A stretch of 64,000 nucleotides of DNA, taken from the NCBI GenBank assembly GCA_029783825.1, contig JAREIK010017245.1, positions 36,467-100,466 on the forward strand, given 5' to 3'. The DNA is from Sapria himalayana (Eukaryota; Streptophyta; Magnoliopsida; Malpighiales; Rafflesiaceae). Made by a program: the position numbers and the translations under genes. Below the pieces are notes generated by a model, which saw only the letters and a list, made by a program, of their open reading frames with translations, had not been told where the DNA came from and did no database searches. Below, piece after piece: positions 25,923 to 41,396 of this stretch; positions within the stretch are counted from its first letter, which is position 1, and the number at the start of each line of letters is the position of its first letter.

Positions 25923-28102
25923 GATCGTGAATGGATGTAAAAGGGTAGAATAGTGAATGGAATGTTTTGTAATGAATGGGGGAATAAAGTTGATAAATTT
26001 GTTGAGTTTGCTCTGAGACATCCTGAGTGTGTGAATGATTGTACATATATATGGTGTCCTTGCACTTTAGTTAAATGTCAGAATAAAAAGTTTTTGAATG
26101 TTGAGACTGTGAAGATACATTTGTATAGAAATGGTTTTATGGTGGATTATTATGTTTGGATATACCATGATGAGAAGAAAGTCCACTAGAGGTGTTCAAG
26201 TTCAACACGGGTGTCAGTAATCATTTTTGTTTTAATTGCTAATCATTTTTGTTTATTTCATTGCCTTATGTATTTTTTAAAGATATGACATGTGGATGAG
26301 GCAGAGGCAGCATGTTGCATGGTCATACGTGTTATGGTATAGGCAGCACGGCCTCGAGTATGCCTGAAACTAGTAGAGGGTCATGGGTAGATGAGACGTC
26401 ACAATAGAGAAGGTTGTGAATTTACCACAACAGCAACATCGAGTGACTGATCGACATAATGGTCCTGAGATTTTGATGAATGATCAAGAGACTTGGGAGG
26501 GATAAGATGAAGATGTTGTAGAGTCTTCCCCAGAGCACCATATAGATAAGAGTCTCCCTATTGCTCAGTTTGATGCGACAATTGATAATCCGTAAGATAT
26601 AAAACTTAACAAATGATTTATCAATTTATTATTTTATTTCAAACTTGCTAATAAATTTTTGGTTACAAGATGAAGTTAGAGCTGTCTGGTTCTATTTCTA
26701 GGGTTCTGAGGACAATTTTTAGGAAGTCATTTAAACCTAATGGACATTATTGGAAGTCACTCACAGATAGTGGCCAATTGATGATTTGGAGAGAATTTAA
26801 GGTAAATATTACCACCTAAAAATCTTTACATCTTTTATTTATTCTTTTGTTCATTGATTAAAAATTGTTTATTTATAAGAGCAGAAAGTTTACATGTGGA
26901 CACAGACAAAGGAGGCGGTCAAAAGTGGGTTCTACAAACATGCTGCCAGTTGGTATAAAGATAGTGTGTACGATATCAATGATAAAAGGCTGAAGAAGAA
27001 AGAAAAAGATTCGAGTGTCCCGGACCATGTTTTCAAGGAGTGGTGGAGCAAATGCAAAGATATGGATTATAGGAAGAGGTGTTATAAATAAACTGTCACT
27101 CATCGCTTAGAGCGAGTTAGGGTGGGTAGAGGTATGTCTAGACACACTTGTCGATCTCGCTCTATGCGTGAGCATGAATGAGCATTGGTATTATTTATAA
27201 TTTATACTTTTTATGTTTATTACTTTGTGAAATGTGTTCAATTATGCCTAAATTTTATTTCTCATTAAAAAATTTTTTTCAATAGAATTAACGTTTGTTT
27301 TGTGTGTAATTATAGAAATGCAAGGAGGGTAAGAAGCCCAGTGATCCTCGCTTATTCAGATACATGCACACGAAGGCTCATGATGATCAGACTTTCATTG
27401 ATAAGAGATCTCGTGCAACTAATGTAAGTTTCATTAAAAAAATAACTTTTTTTTGTTTGAATATAAATTGAAATACTTTTCGTGCATTTTTATTAGGTGA
27501 GATATGAGGTAATGTAAGATTCTGCAACTCAAGCTTATTCTCAATCTGCTTAAGGTTCATGTGATGGTGCAATAAGTAGTTCTCATTCTTGAGTACCACC
27601 AGTTGATATGAAATAGATTTTATATGCAGTTGTTGATGGTAATGAGAAAATGCCAGTCTATTGCATCAGTTCGTTGACATCATCATTTTACTTACATAGA
27701 CGACCAGACTATGAAGCTGAATTTTTAGGACCAGTTTCGAATTTGTTCTCAAAGATGGAGGAATTTTAGGACGGGATGCGAAATGAGATACAGTATCAGT
27801 TGGCTGGTACCGAGCGACGCATGATCAACCATGAGGATGATAGGGATGAGTTGCGTATGTATTTTGACTAGCTTACAAAGAAGTTTCAGGAAAAAGGACT
27901 ACAGTTCAACCCCGATTATCTACCTTGGATTGTTCGGCATAATGCGTTAGCTGCAACATCTACTCCATCACCTATAGCAACACCTACAGCAACTACATCA
28001 GGACTAGCAATAGCAGACAACTCTAGCCCAGTACCCAACATCTCACCGTGTGGACCAGAAATATCACAGAATAATGATTATGAAACTAGGTTGGATGATT
28101 AA
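25923..28102 (+). pseudogene. tnpA-like CACTA accessory protein gene, decayed
   Basis: The first exon (25923-26180) is a recognisable transposase-associated domain. It starts DREWM, then has VDKFVEFALRHPECVND, CPC, NKKFLNVETVKIHLYRNGF and YYVWIYH, the usual order of this En/Spm domain. Acidic linker exons follow (about 26410-26600). An exon near 26669-26802 reads MKLELSGSISRVLRTIFRK and ends at a GTAAAT donor. Exons at 26886-27180 and 27316-27423 carry Transposase_24-like features: FYKHAASWYKD, VFKEWWSKC, GRGMSRHTCRSRS, then KKPSDPRLFRYMHTKA. The C-terminal exon (about 27700-28102) has a coiled-coil-like stretch and a Thr/Pro/Ala-rich tail. In its family the protein binds subterminal repeats and helps transposition. 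At least eight in-frame stops make it non-functional. Exon edges are approximate. Confidence 0.8.
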
Positions 28103-28359
28103 GTATATTACAAACATTTTTTTTCAATGCCTTAAACGTTGATTATGGATTTCATTTTTTTTATTTTCTCTTGATGTATTTAATATATATATGCAGTATA
28201 TATAGTTGTTTACTGGAGTTAATTAGATTTTTTTTTGTTGTGTTATTTGTATATGTTTCTGCAGTAACTGCATCAAACTAGATGTTTTTTAGGATTTTAT
28301 TTTTTGTGTTTTATGTTCTAGTTTCTGCAGAAACTACTGCAAAACTAAAAAAATAGATT

Positions 28360-28899
28360 CAGTCGGTGATTACCATCCGAATTGCGACCAAACCGATCAA
28401 AATTTTTTATTATCAATTGTCGGTAAAAGGTCACGAAATGGTCGGAAATATTTTTGGAGATCAATTACCGACCAATAATTTTAAAAGATTTTGGTCAGTT
28501 TTTGGATGCAATTTTTTCAATAATTACTGACCATTAGGACACCATTTACTGAGAAAGTCCTTTTGGTCGAAATGGTTGGAATTTAGTCGGTAATTATTTG
28601 TTGGTGAATGATCGATAAATGGTCATTAAACATCGACCATTCGGAGACCATATACCGACCTAATTATTTTGGTTGGAAAATTGTCAGAATATAGTTGGTA
28701 ATTATTTGTCGGTAGAGGGTCACTAAATGGTCGATAATTTACTGAAGACTAATTTTTTGTGGATAAAAAAATTATCGACAAACAAAATTGTGACAAAATA
28801 TTTTGGTCGAAAAATGGTCAGTATTTGGGTTACCGAACAAAAAAATACTAAATTACCGATGACAATAATAGATTGGTAATTTGGTGAATTTTAGTAGTG
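28360..28899. repeat. Right subterminal repeats of element D
   Basis: TTGGTCGGTAATT and ACCGACC-type motifs recur in both orientations up to the TTTTAGTAGTG end, mirroring the left subterminal cluster. Confidence 0.8.
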
Positions 28900-29149
28900 G
28901 ATACATAAATAGATAGACTAATAAATTGACATATAGATAGACATATAGTTAAGAAAATATATAGATAGATTGACAAATAGATAGACAGATGGATAGACAA
29001 ATAGATATATAGATATATAGACATATAGTTAGATAGATATATATACGGAAAGATAGGCATATTGATAAATAAATCATTAGGTAGATAGTTATATTTTTAG
29101 ATAGATAGATATATAGATATACAGATAGATAGTAAGAAAGAAAAAAAAT

Positions 29150-29182
<33 letters not shown>

Positions 29183-29244
29183 TGTAGATAGTATATCGAG
29201 AGATAGTTACATTGATTGATAGGTAGAAATAAATAAATAAATAA

Positions 29245-29278
<34 letters not shown>

Positions 29279-29350
29279 TAATAGATAAGTATATATAGAG
29301 TGATTGATTGATTAATAAATAGATAGACATATGGATAGACAAATATAGAT

Positions 29351-29401
<51 letters not shown>

Positions 29402-30029
29402 GACATATAGTTAGATAGATATATAAATAGATAGATAGACATATTGATAGACATATCAAATGGCAGATATTTAAATATATAGATAGATCGATATATAGAT
29501 ATACAGATATATAGTAAGAAAGATGGATAGATATGTAGATAGATAGATATATAGATAGATAGTTAGACTGATAGAAATATAGAAATATAGAAATATATAT
29601 ATATGTATGTATGTATATACACACACATCAAATATAGACATATAAAAAGATAGATAAATAGAAAAATGGAAATATGAATTGATAAATAGATAGTTAAATA
29701 GATAGATAGATAGATAGATAGTCAGATAGATATACAGGTAAATAGATAGATACACAAATAGATAGAGAGATAGATAGACATATATATAGACATATAGATA
29801 GATAGATAGATAGAAAGATGGATGGATAGATAGATAGACACATAGATAGATAGAAAGATTGATAGATAGATAGTGATATAGTAGATAGATAGATAGATAG
29901 ACATATAGATAGACACATAGATAGATAAATAGATAGAGAGATAGATAGATAGATAGATAGACTAAAAGATAGACAAGTAGAAATATAGATAGATATATAG
30001 ATAGATAGACAGATAAATAGTTAGAAATG

Positions 30030-30067
<38 letters not shown>

Positions 30068-31251
30068 GACAGAGATATCGTCAAATAGATAGACAGATAG
30101 ATAGATAGATAGATAGATAGATACACAGATTGATAGATATATCAATAGAAAGATTTATCGATAGGTTGATAGATAGATTGAAAGATAGATTGATAGATGT
30201 AAAAAAAAGATTGATATATAGCATGATAGACAAATTAGTAGATAGATAGATAGATAGATATATTAATAGATAGAAAGATAGAGAGATAGATAGTCAGATT
30301 ATTCAAAAGATATATTGAAAGATTATTAGATAGACATATAGATAGATAGAAAGATAGATAGATAGAAAAATAGATAGAGAGATAGATAGATAGACAGATA
30401 GATAGATAGACAGATAGATAGATAGACAGATAAATAGATAGAAAGATAGGAAGAATGAAACAAAGATTGTTAAACATATTGATATATAGATTGATAGACA
30501 GATTTTTAGAGAGATTAATACATAGATGATAGAGAGATTGAAATAAAGAAAGAAATATAGATAGATACATAGATAAATAAATAGATAGATAGTTTGATTG
30601 ATTTGTTAGATTGACAAATAGATAGATAAATAGATAGATAGCCATATAGATTGTTAGATAGTTAGATAGATAAATAGATAAATAGACAGATATATAGAGA
30701 GCTAGATATACAAATTTATAGATAGAATGATAATCATATTAATAGAAAGATTGATAGGCAGATTGTTAGATAGAATGATATAGAGAGTGATAGATAGATT
30801 GATATACATATTGATAGTTAGAATTATAAACAAAATGTTAGAAGGATTGATAGAAAATTTGATAGACATATAGATAGATAGATTGATAGATATATTGATA
30901 CATAGATTGATAGAAAGATTGATAGATAAATAAATATACAAATAGATAGACAGATAGATAGACAATAAATAGTCAGATAGATAGATTGATAAAAAGATAG
31001 GTAGACAAATAGATATATAGATAGATAGATAGATTATTAGATAGACATACAATTAGATAGATAGATAGATCGATAGACAAATATATTGATAGATAAATAG
31101 ACAAATAGAAAGATAGATAGATATAAATATTTATAACTAGATAGATAGATAGATAAAAGAATAAATAGATAGATAGATAGAGAAACAAATAAATAGATAA
31201 AGACACATCTAGATAGAAAGAAAGGTAGACAAATAGATAGATAGATAGATA

Positions 31252-31336
31252 AATAGACAGAGAGACAGACAAATAAACAGACAGAAAGACAGACAAATAA
31301 ATAGACAGAGAGACAGAGAAATAAACAGACAAAGAA
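31252..31336 (+). repeat. GACA-rich 24-bp higher-order patch
   Basis: GACAGA-type units dominate here instead of GATA. GACAGAC/GACAGAG followed by AAATAAA recurs at 31264, 31288 and 31312, every 24 bases. It is the clearest GACA-dominated stretch I saw. Confidence 0.8.
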
Positions 31337-34300
31337 ATTAACAAATAGATAGAATGATAGATAAACTTAAAGAAAGAGAGCTAGATAGATAGATAGATAG
31401 ATAGAGAAATAGATAAAAAAATTGGAATATATATAGACAGATAGATATACATATAGATTGAAAAAATGATAGATAAAAAAATAGTCAGATAGATGGACAA
31501 ATTGATAAATAGATTGATAGATAGACTGATAAACTGGTAGAAAGATAGATTGATAAATAAATAGATAGACAGAAAGAATGAGGGATAGATCAAAAAATTA
31601 TTAAAAATATAGATTGACAGATAGATAGATAAAAAGTTAGATAGATAGACAAATAGATAGATAGATAAATAAATAAACAGATATATTTATAGATTGATAA
31701 ATATATAGTTAAATAGATTGATAGACAGATAAATAGAGAGATAGATAGATAATTAGATAGACAAATTATTAAACATATAGATTGATCGATAGATAGACTT
31801 AAAGATAGATAGATAGATAGACAGAAAGATAGATTAATAAACATATATATATATATACACAAAGATTGATAGAATATTAGATTACTAAATGAATAGAAAG
31901 ATAGATATGCATATAGTTAGGTAGATAGATAGATAGATAAATAAATAGATAGAAAGATAGATAGATAAATATATATATACATAGATAGACACTTAGAAAA
32001 ATAGAAAAATAAATAGATGGACAAATAATTATATAGATTTATAAATAGATTGAAAGACATAATAATAGACAAATTGATTGACAAAATCATACACATGCTG
32101 ATAGACAGATTAATAGACAATGTGATATACAAATAGATAGAAATATACATAAACAAATAGATAGATAGATAAATAGATAGATAGGAATATTGAATATTAG
32201 ATAGATAGTTACATAGATAGATAAACAGATACATAGACAGACATATAGATGGATGGATAGATAGATAGATAAATAGATAGATAGACATTTTGATGGGCAG
32301 ATTTATAGACAAATATATAAATAAAAGATAGACAGGCAGAAAGACAAATAGTCAAATAGACAGACAAATAAATAGATACACAAAATGAATAGATAGAGAA
32401 AAATATTGTTAGAAAAATAGACAAATTGTTAGTTAGATTAATAGACAAATATATATATATTTAGATAGACAAATTGATTGATTGATTGAAGGCAGATTGA
32501 TAGACTGATTGAGAGAATGATTGATAGACAGATTGATAGAATGATAGATAGTTTAATAGATAGATAGATAAACAGATAGTTATACAGATAAATAGAAAGA
32601 TAGATATAGTGATAGATCTACAAATTATTAGACATATATATATACATAAATATACACATATAGATAGATAAACAGAGAGATATACATATAAAGAGACACA
32701 TTTATAAAGAGATAGATAGATAGAAAGATAGATAGAAAAATAAATACATATATAGATAGATAAATAGATATACATAAATATATATAGATTATTAGAATGG
32801 AAGATAGACAGATATATAGACATATAGATTGAGAGATAGATAGGTAGTCAGATAGACAAAAAGAACGAAATAAATATAGATAGTTATATAGATAGATACA
32901 TAGATAGGCAGATAGATAGTCTAATATATTGAAAGATAGGTAACCAAATAGATACATAGTTAAATTAATAGATTGATAGTAAGATAGATTGACAAATACA
33001 CACACACACACACACACACACACGCCAATTGATAGAAAGATAGATAAAGAAATAGATAGATATATAGATATACAAATAGGTAGATATGTAGATATACAAA
33101 TAGATAGATACATAGATAGATAGATTGATATACACATACATAGACAGATAGATATATAAAAAGAAAGATAAATAGATAGACATATAGATTGATAGATAGA
33201 CAGACATATAGATATACATATAAATAGAAACATAGATATATAGATAGATAGATATACAGATAGATAGTCAAATAAATAGACACCAATATAGAAAGAAAGA
33301 TAGATCGATAGATAGACAGAAAGATATATAGATAGATAAATAAATAAATAAAAATATAGATATACAGATAGATAGACAAATAGTAGACAGATAGATAGAC
33401 ACATATATAGATAGACAAATTGACAAAGATATTTAAATATAGATAGACAGATAGATTAATAGATAGATAGACATAGAGATATATAGAAAGTTAGATAGAT
33501 AGATAGAAATATAGATAGGTAGATAGTTAGATATAACAAAAGATAGATAGCTGTATAGAAAGATAAATAGACATATAGATTGATTTTTAGAAAGATAGAT
33601 ATATAGATAGATATAATGTTAAAAAATATATATAGATAGAAAGATATACTAATAGATAAATAGACATATAGATAGATAGATATAAATATAAACATTTAGA
33701 TAGATAGACAAATAGATATGCATCTTGATAGATAAACAAATAAATTGACATAAAGGTAGCTTATTGATATACAAATAGATACAAAAATAGATAAAAAGTT
33801 AGTTAGACTGATAGATAGATAGATAGCTAGATAAATAGATAGATAGATAGTTAGATAGAAAGATAGTTATATAGACAGAAAGATAGACAAATAAATTGAT
33901 TGATTGATTGATTGATATATAGATAGACATACAAATAGGTAGATAGGCAAATAGATAGATAAACACATAGATACATAATAAAATAGATACACAGATAGAT
34001 AGATAGCCAAATAAACATATAGATAGATAGATAAAGAGATTGAAATACAATTTTATCCATATTTTGATAGAGTGAAAGATTAAAAGATAGATAGATATAT
34101 GGATAGATAGATAGATAGACAGATAAATAGATAGATATATGGATAGATAGATAGACAGATAAATAGATAGAAAGATAGATAGAAAGAAAGATAGATAGAT
34201 AGACATATATATATATTAATTAATAAATAGATTGATTTACAAATTGATAGATAGATTGATTTATAAATTATTAGATAGTTTAATAAATAGATAGATAGAT

Positions 34301-34361
34301 AGATGGATAGATAGAATGATAGAAAAATAGATAGATATAGAGATAGATATATAAATAAATA

Positions 34362-34470
34362 GATATATAGATAAATAAATAGACAGATAGATACAAGAGA
34401 AATAAAGGAAGATATATAGATAAATAAATAGATAGATAGATACAAGAGAAATAAAGGAAGATATATAGAT
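34362..34470 (+). repeat. Two 49-bp higher-order units
   Basis: ATACAAGAGAAATAAAGGAA occurs at 34391 and 34440. The unit contains a non-GATA insert, so the pair must come from duplication. The 49-base period shifts the tetranucleotide register. Confidence 0.9.
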
Positions 34471-35155
34471 AGATAGATAAGCAAAAAGAAATATAGATAG
34501 ATAGTAACATAGATAGATAAAGGGATAGAAAAATAGGCAAATAGTTTGATAGATAGAAAGACAAACAAATAGATAATAGATAGATAGATTGATTGATAAA
34601 TAAATAGACAGATTGATAGATAAATTAATAGACTAATTGATAAAAAGAAAGAAAGAAAGATAGATAGATAAACATATTGATCGATACATAATAGACAAAT
34701 AGGTAGATAGATAAATTGATTGATCGATAGATTATTATATAGATCAATATAGAAATAGAAAGATAGATAGAAATACAAATAGATAGACAGACAGACAGAC
34801 AGATATATATATATAGATACATAGATAGATTGTTATATAAATAGATAGATAAATTGACAAATAGATATATATATATATAGATAATAAGATAGATAAATAA
34901 ATAAATAGATAGACAGATAAAAACAAAGATAAATAGACAGATAGATATATAGATTGATAGAAAGATAGATATATTGAATGATAGATAGATGGATATAGAT
35001 ACTACTAGACAGATTGAAAGATAGTGAGATAGACAAATAGATAGACACAAAGATAGACAAATAGATAGATAGATATTTAGATGCATAGATAGATAGATAA
35101 ATAGATAAATTAGATATTTAGATAGATTGATAGACAGATAGACATATTATTAGAC

Positions 35156-35189
<34 letters not shown>

Positions 35190-35635
35190 ATAGATAGCTA
35201 TACAAATAGATAGATAGTCAAATGAATAGATAGGAATATAGATAGATAGATATATATATATATAGATACACAGATAGATAGACAATTAGATAGACATATA
35301 AATAGATAGATAGACAGACCGATAGATAGATAGATAAATATACATATTGATAGATGCATAGATATATAGTTATATATACAGATAGATTGATAGATAGACA
35401 AATAGATACGCAAATTAATAGACAAATAAATAGATAGATAAATTGTTAAACAAGCAGGCAAATAGATTTATAGTTAGACAGATTAATTGATAAATTGATT
35501 CATAGATTGATAGATAGATAATTAGACAAATAAATAGTTAGATAGATAGATTTATTAATAGACATATAGATAGACAGATAGATACACATATTGATATATA
35601 AAATGATAGATAGTTAGATAGACAAGTAGATAGAT

Positions 35636-35679
<44 letters not shown>

Positions 35680-36275
35680 AAAAAGATAGGCAGATAGATA
35701 GACAAATAAATAGATAAAAAGATAGATAGATAGATAGATACACAAATAGTTAAACTAGTAGATAGACACACATATATATAAATATATATGTATATATCAA
35801 AAGTTCGAAAGATAGATTGATAGATTAATAGATATATAGATAGGTATACAGATAAATAGATAGATAGATAGATATAAAAATATATATATAGAGAGAGATA
35901 CACAGAAATATAAACATATAGATAGATGTATAGATAGATAGATAGATAGATAGAAAGATAGATAGACATATAGATAGACAAATAGATAGATAGATAGATA
36001 GACTCATAGATAAACTATTAGATAGACAAACATATAGATAGATAGATAGATAGACACATAGATAGACAGATAGAATGATAGATATATAGATTGATTGACA
36101 AATTGAAAGAGAGATTGATAGACATATTGATTAACAAATACAAATACAAATTGATAGATATATAGATAAATTTATAGTCATATAAATAGATAAATAGATA
36201 GATCGATCAATATATAGATAGATATACATATAGATATAGATATATAGATATATTATTAGATAGATATAAATATAA

Positions 36276-36326
<51 letters not shown>

Positions 36327-37459
36327 GATATACTAATTTATACATAAATTGAAATAAAGATTGATAGAAAGATTGATAGACAAATTGATACGTATTTTGA
36401 TAGATTGATTGATTAAAGATATACAGATAGAAAGGTAGACAGATTCATTGACAAATTGATTAACAGATTGATTAACAGATTGATAGATAGAATTAATTAC
36501 AGTTCAAACGATAGAATGATAGGTATTTCTTATAAACAGTTGATAGACAGATTGATATATAGATATGATAAACAAATTAATAGATAAAATGATAAATAGA
36601 TTGATAGAAAGAATGATATTTTGTTTTATATATAGATTGATAAGGAGATTGATAGATAGATAAATATATATATTGATAGAAAGATAGATAGACAAATAAA
36701 TAGTCAGATAGATAGATAGATAGACAAAAAGATAGATTGATATATAGATAAATAGATAGATAAATAGATAGATAGTCAAAAAGAAAGATATAAAGATAGA
36801 TAGATAAATAGATATACAAACATATAGATAGTCAAATTGATAGATAGTTAGATAATAAATAAATAGATAGATATACAAATAGATAGACAGATAGATAGAA
36901 AAATAGATAGACCGATATATAAATAGAGAGACAAGTAGAAAGATGGATAGATAGAAAGATAGTTCGATTTATATATAGAATGATATATATATATTGAAAG
37001 AAATATTAATAGATAGATTGATTTAGAGATTGATTATAGATTTTGAGAGAGATATATAAACAAATAGTTCGACAAATAGATAGATATATATATATATATA
37101 TATATATAAAGATAGAAAGATAGAAAATATATACATAAATAGTTAGATTTATAGACAATATGATATATAGATTGATAGATAGATCTATAGATAGATTATA
37201 GATAGTTGGATAGATAGATAGATTGATAGATTTTAATCAATCATTCAGTCTAGATTGAGAGACAGATCATTTAAAAATATAGATTGGAAAATATATAAAC
37301 ATATTGATAGATAGACAGATAGACATAAAGATACATAAATATATCAACAGATACATAGATAGATAGTGAGATATATAGATAGATAGATAGATAGATAGAC
37401 AAATAGATTTACAACTAAATAAATAGATATATAGATAGATAGATAGACAGATAGATAAA

Positions 37460-37580
37460 AAATAGATAGATAGATAGATAGATATGAATATAGATAGATA
37501 GATAGATAGACATATAGATAGATAGATAGATATGAATATAGATAGATAGATAGATAGACATATAGATAGATAGATAGATA
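37460..37580 (+). repeat. Two 48-bp higher-order units
   Basis: GATATGAATATAGATAGATA occurs at 37481 and 37529, a period of twelve tetranucleotides. Confidence 0.85.
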
Positions 37581-38119
37581 GCCACATAAATAGATAGATA
37601 GATTGATTGATAGATAGACAAATAATTAGATAGACAGATAGATAAGAAAATAAAAATATAGAAAGACTAATAGAAAGAAAGTCAAATAAATATAAAGATA
37701 GATATATATATATATATATAGAAAGTTAATTCGATAGATAGGTAGATATTCTGATAGAAAGATGGATAGGCATATAGATATATAGGCAAATAGATAGATA
37801 GAGAAATAGATGTTTAGATATATAGATTGATAATAGACAGATAAATAGACAAATAGATAGAAATATAGACAGACAGACAAATAGAAAGATAGATAGACAG
37901 ACAGAAGATAGATAGATAAATAGATAATAGATAGATAGATAGATAGATATACAAATAGATAGAAAAATAGATAGTCAAATAGATAGACAAATATATAGAC
38001 ACATAGATAGACTTTTATATATAGATAGATATTCAAGAATATAAAAAGTTGCTAGAAAGATAGATAGGCATATTGAAAGATAGCTAGATATAAAGATAGA
38101 TAGATAGAAATACAGATAA

Positions 38120-38150
<31 letters not shown>

Positions 38151-40441
38151 GACAAAAGATAGCCTAATAGATATAATAATAGAAAGAGAGACAGATAGAC
38201 ATACACATAGACAGACAAATAAATAGATAGATATATAGACATGCAGATAGATAGATAGACATGCATATAGATAGACAGAAATAAAGACGAATAGATAGAT
38301 AGATAGATAGACAGATAGATTGAAATATATAAAAATAGATTAATTGAATAATTGATATACAGATCGAAAGAACGATTGATAGATAGAAAGATAAAACTAT
38401 TCATAAATCTATAGATAGACAGATTGATAGAGAGATTGATAGACAGATTGATAGATAGATAGATAGATAGATAGATAAACAAATATATCAATATATTATT
38501 AGAAAAATCGATAGACAAATAGATATAAATATAGATAAACAAATAAACAATTAGAAAAATAGATATATAGATAGTCATATAGATAGACAGATATAAAGAG
38601 TGATAGATAGATAGATAAATACATTGAAATAAAAATAGATAGATAATAAAATAGATAGATTGATAGACATATAGAAAGAAAGATATATAGATAGATAGAT
38701 AGATCAGATAGACATATAGATAGAAGTTTGATAGATAGATTGATAGATAGATTGATAGATAGATAGAAAGATAGAAAGAATGATGGATATATAAATAGAT
38801 AGATAGATATATAGATAGATAGACAGATAGACAGATATATAAATAGATAGATATATAAATAGATAGATATATAAATAGATAGATACATAGATAGATATAC
38901 AGATATATAAACAAATAGATATATAAATAGATAGATAGATAGATACATTGATATATAGATAACCAGGTATATAGATAGATATACAGATAAAAAATTTGAT
39001 AGATAAATAGATAGAATATTAGATAGATTGATAGAGAGAAAGATAAATAGATAGATATATTGATAGCGAAATTTATAGAAAAATTGATAGATACATTGAT
39101 AAATTGATTAATAAATAGATTGATAGATTGACAGATTGATAGATAGATCAATTTTAGATTTTTAGATGGATAGATAAATGATAGATAGACAAAAAGATGG
39201 AGTGATAGATAGATAAATTATTTTCCAGATAGATAGACCAAAAGATAGACAGATATAAAGAAATATTGATAGTCAGATATATAGATAGAAAGAAAAATAG
39301 ATATATATACAGATAGAAGATAGATAGAGAGACAAATTGATAGACAAATAAATAGATTGATAGATAGATCAAAAGATATACAGATAGATATTAATATAGA
39401 TAGAAAGATAGATAATATATTGATACATAGTTAGATAGATAGATTGACAAATAGATAGATAAATAGATAGATAGATAGACATATTGATAGATAAATAGAT
39501 AGATAGAGAAATAGATAAGCAAGTTAATAAATAGATAGATATACATTTAGATTGAAAGATAGATAGAAAGATAGATACACATATAGATATACAGATAGAT
39601 AGATAGATAGATAGATACATACTTAGATAAACATATAGATAGACAGATAGATTTAAAGATATATAGGTAGATAGACAAAAAGACAGACAGACAAACAGAT
39701 AGATAGATAGCTAGTTAGTTACATAATTAGATTGACAAATAGTTAGACAACTAGATAGAAATGCATAAAGATTGACAAATAGACTGATAGATAGATAAAT
39801 AGATAGATAAATAGAAAGAAAGACAAATTGATATTTAGATAGATAGATAGATAGTCTGATAGATAGATAGATAGATATATAATAGATAGAAATATCGACA
39901 GATAGATAAATAGATAGATAGACAGATAGATATATATATAGATAGATATATAGATAGATAAATATATAGATAAATATATAGATAGATAAATAGATAGATT
40001 GATAGAGAGATACATAGATATATAGACAGTTAGATAGATAAATAGATAGATAGACAAATAGATAGATAGATAAATAGATAGATAGATTAATAGAAAAATA
40101 GATAGATAGTTTGATAGATTGAAAGATAGTAAGAAATATTGCTAGAAAGATAGATAGGTAGATTGATAGGCAAATATATATACTATATATACACATAGAA
40201 AGAAAGAATGAAAGATAAATAGATAGATAGATAGATATATAGATAGATTTATTGATAGATTGATTGATAGAATGATAAACATTTTGATAGATAGGTTTAT
40301 AGACCGAAAGATTAACACACAGATACATAGATATATCAATAATTTATTAGATAGAAAAATAGACAAAGAGATATTATATAGATAGATAGAGAGTTAGATA
40401 GATATATTGATAGACAAATAGTTAGATAGATTGATAGATAG

Positions 40442-40472
<31 letters not shown>

Positions 40473-40787
40473 TAGATAGATATAATGATATATTGATCAA
40501 CAGATTTAAAATTAGATTGATTGACATATCTATATATAGATTAATAGACTATTAGAGAAATAGATTGATAGACAGATTAATATATAGATAAATAGACTTA
40601 TTGATAGATTGATATATAGAAAAATGGATCAATAGATAGATAGATAGATAGAAATTTCTATAGATTATTAGTCAAATATATAGGTAGTTTGATATATAGA
40701 TAGACTAATAAATAGACACGTAGATAGACAAAATGATAGTCTAATAGATAGATATATAGACAGAAAGATAGATATACATATAGATAG

Positions 40788-40788
<1 letters not shown>

Positions 40789-40826
<38 letters not shown>

Positions 40827-40827
40827 G

Positions 40828-40860
<33 letters not shown>

Positions 40861-40917
40861 GACAGATATATTGATAGATTGATAGACAGAAATATAGACA
40901 GACACACACACACATAT
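40789..40917. repeat. (CA)n/(TA)n tracts near the end of array 2
   Basis: Two (CA)n tracts separated by (TA)n, then a shorter (CA)n at about 40902-40915, all embedded in GATA-type repeat. Confidence 0.9.
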
Positions 40918-41396
40918 ACAGATAGCTAGTCAGATAGATTGACAGATACACATATACAATGATAGACAGACATATTTAAATATTGATAGATCGATAGATA
41001 GATAAATAGACAGATAAATTGAAAGCTTGATAGATAAAAAGATAGAAAGTTAGATAGATAGATATATAGATAGAGAGTTAGATAGTTAGATAGATAGATA
41101 GATAGATAGATAGCTAGATAGATAGATACACTACAAAAAAATGTCAATTTAGCTAGGAAAATTTATCTAGGGATCATTCTCTAGCTAAATTGCGAGGTAT
41201 TAGCTAGATAATAGTAAGGGATTTTTGATTTTGTACTGAAATAAAATTTAGCGAAGAATTAGCAATGAAATTTTACAATTGAAAATATTCCCTCAAAATT
41301 TTATTCGTAAATTTAGCCATAGATTTACCGACATAATTTTTATATCTAATTAGATCCAGAAATAATCCGTCGCTATTTTTTTTTGTAAATTTTAAT

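Larger units (their letters stand above)
22555..28899 (+). mobile_element. CACTA (En/Spm) transposon D, 6.3 kb
   Basis: The ends are imperfect inverted repeats: CAGTACTAAAA at the left (first motif mutated from CACTA) and TTTTAGTAGTG at the right. The bases GAT directly before (22552-22554) and after (28900-28902) form the 3-bp target duplication typical of CACTA elements. Removing the element and one GAT restores the tetranucleotide register of the array. Inside are subterminal repeats at both ends, a long AT-rich intron with tandem duplication, and a decayed tnpA-like gene on the plus strand. I found no tnpD/TNP2-type transposase, so the element is non-autonomous. Confidence 0.9.
28900..41130 (+). 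repeat. GATA/GACA array 2, right part
   Basis: About 12.2 kb of imperfect GATA-type repeat continuing array 2 after element D, in the same orientation. It contains (TA)n runs, (CA)n runs (29246-29277, 32998-33023, 40789-40860), a GACA-rich patch (31252-31336) and several short higher-order duplications. It ends directly against the CACTACAAAAAAA end of element B. Confidence 0.97.

Noticed and set aside
26873..27599. Minus-strand open frames opposite the tnpA-like exons
   Set aside because: They are shadows of the plus-strand transposon exons, which carry the recognisable domain.
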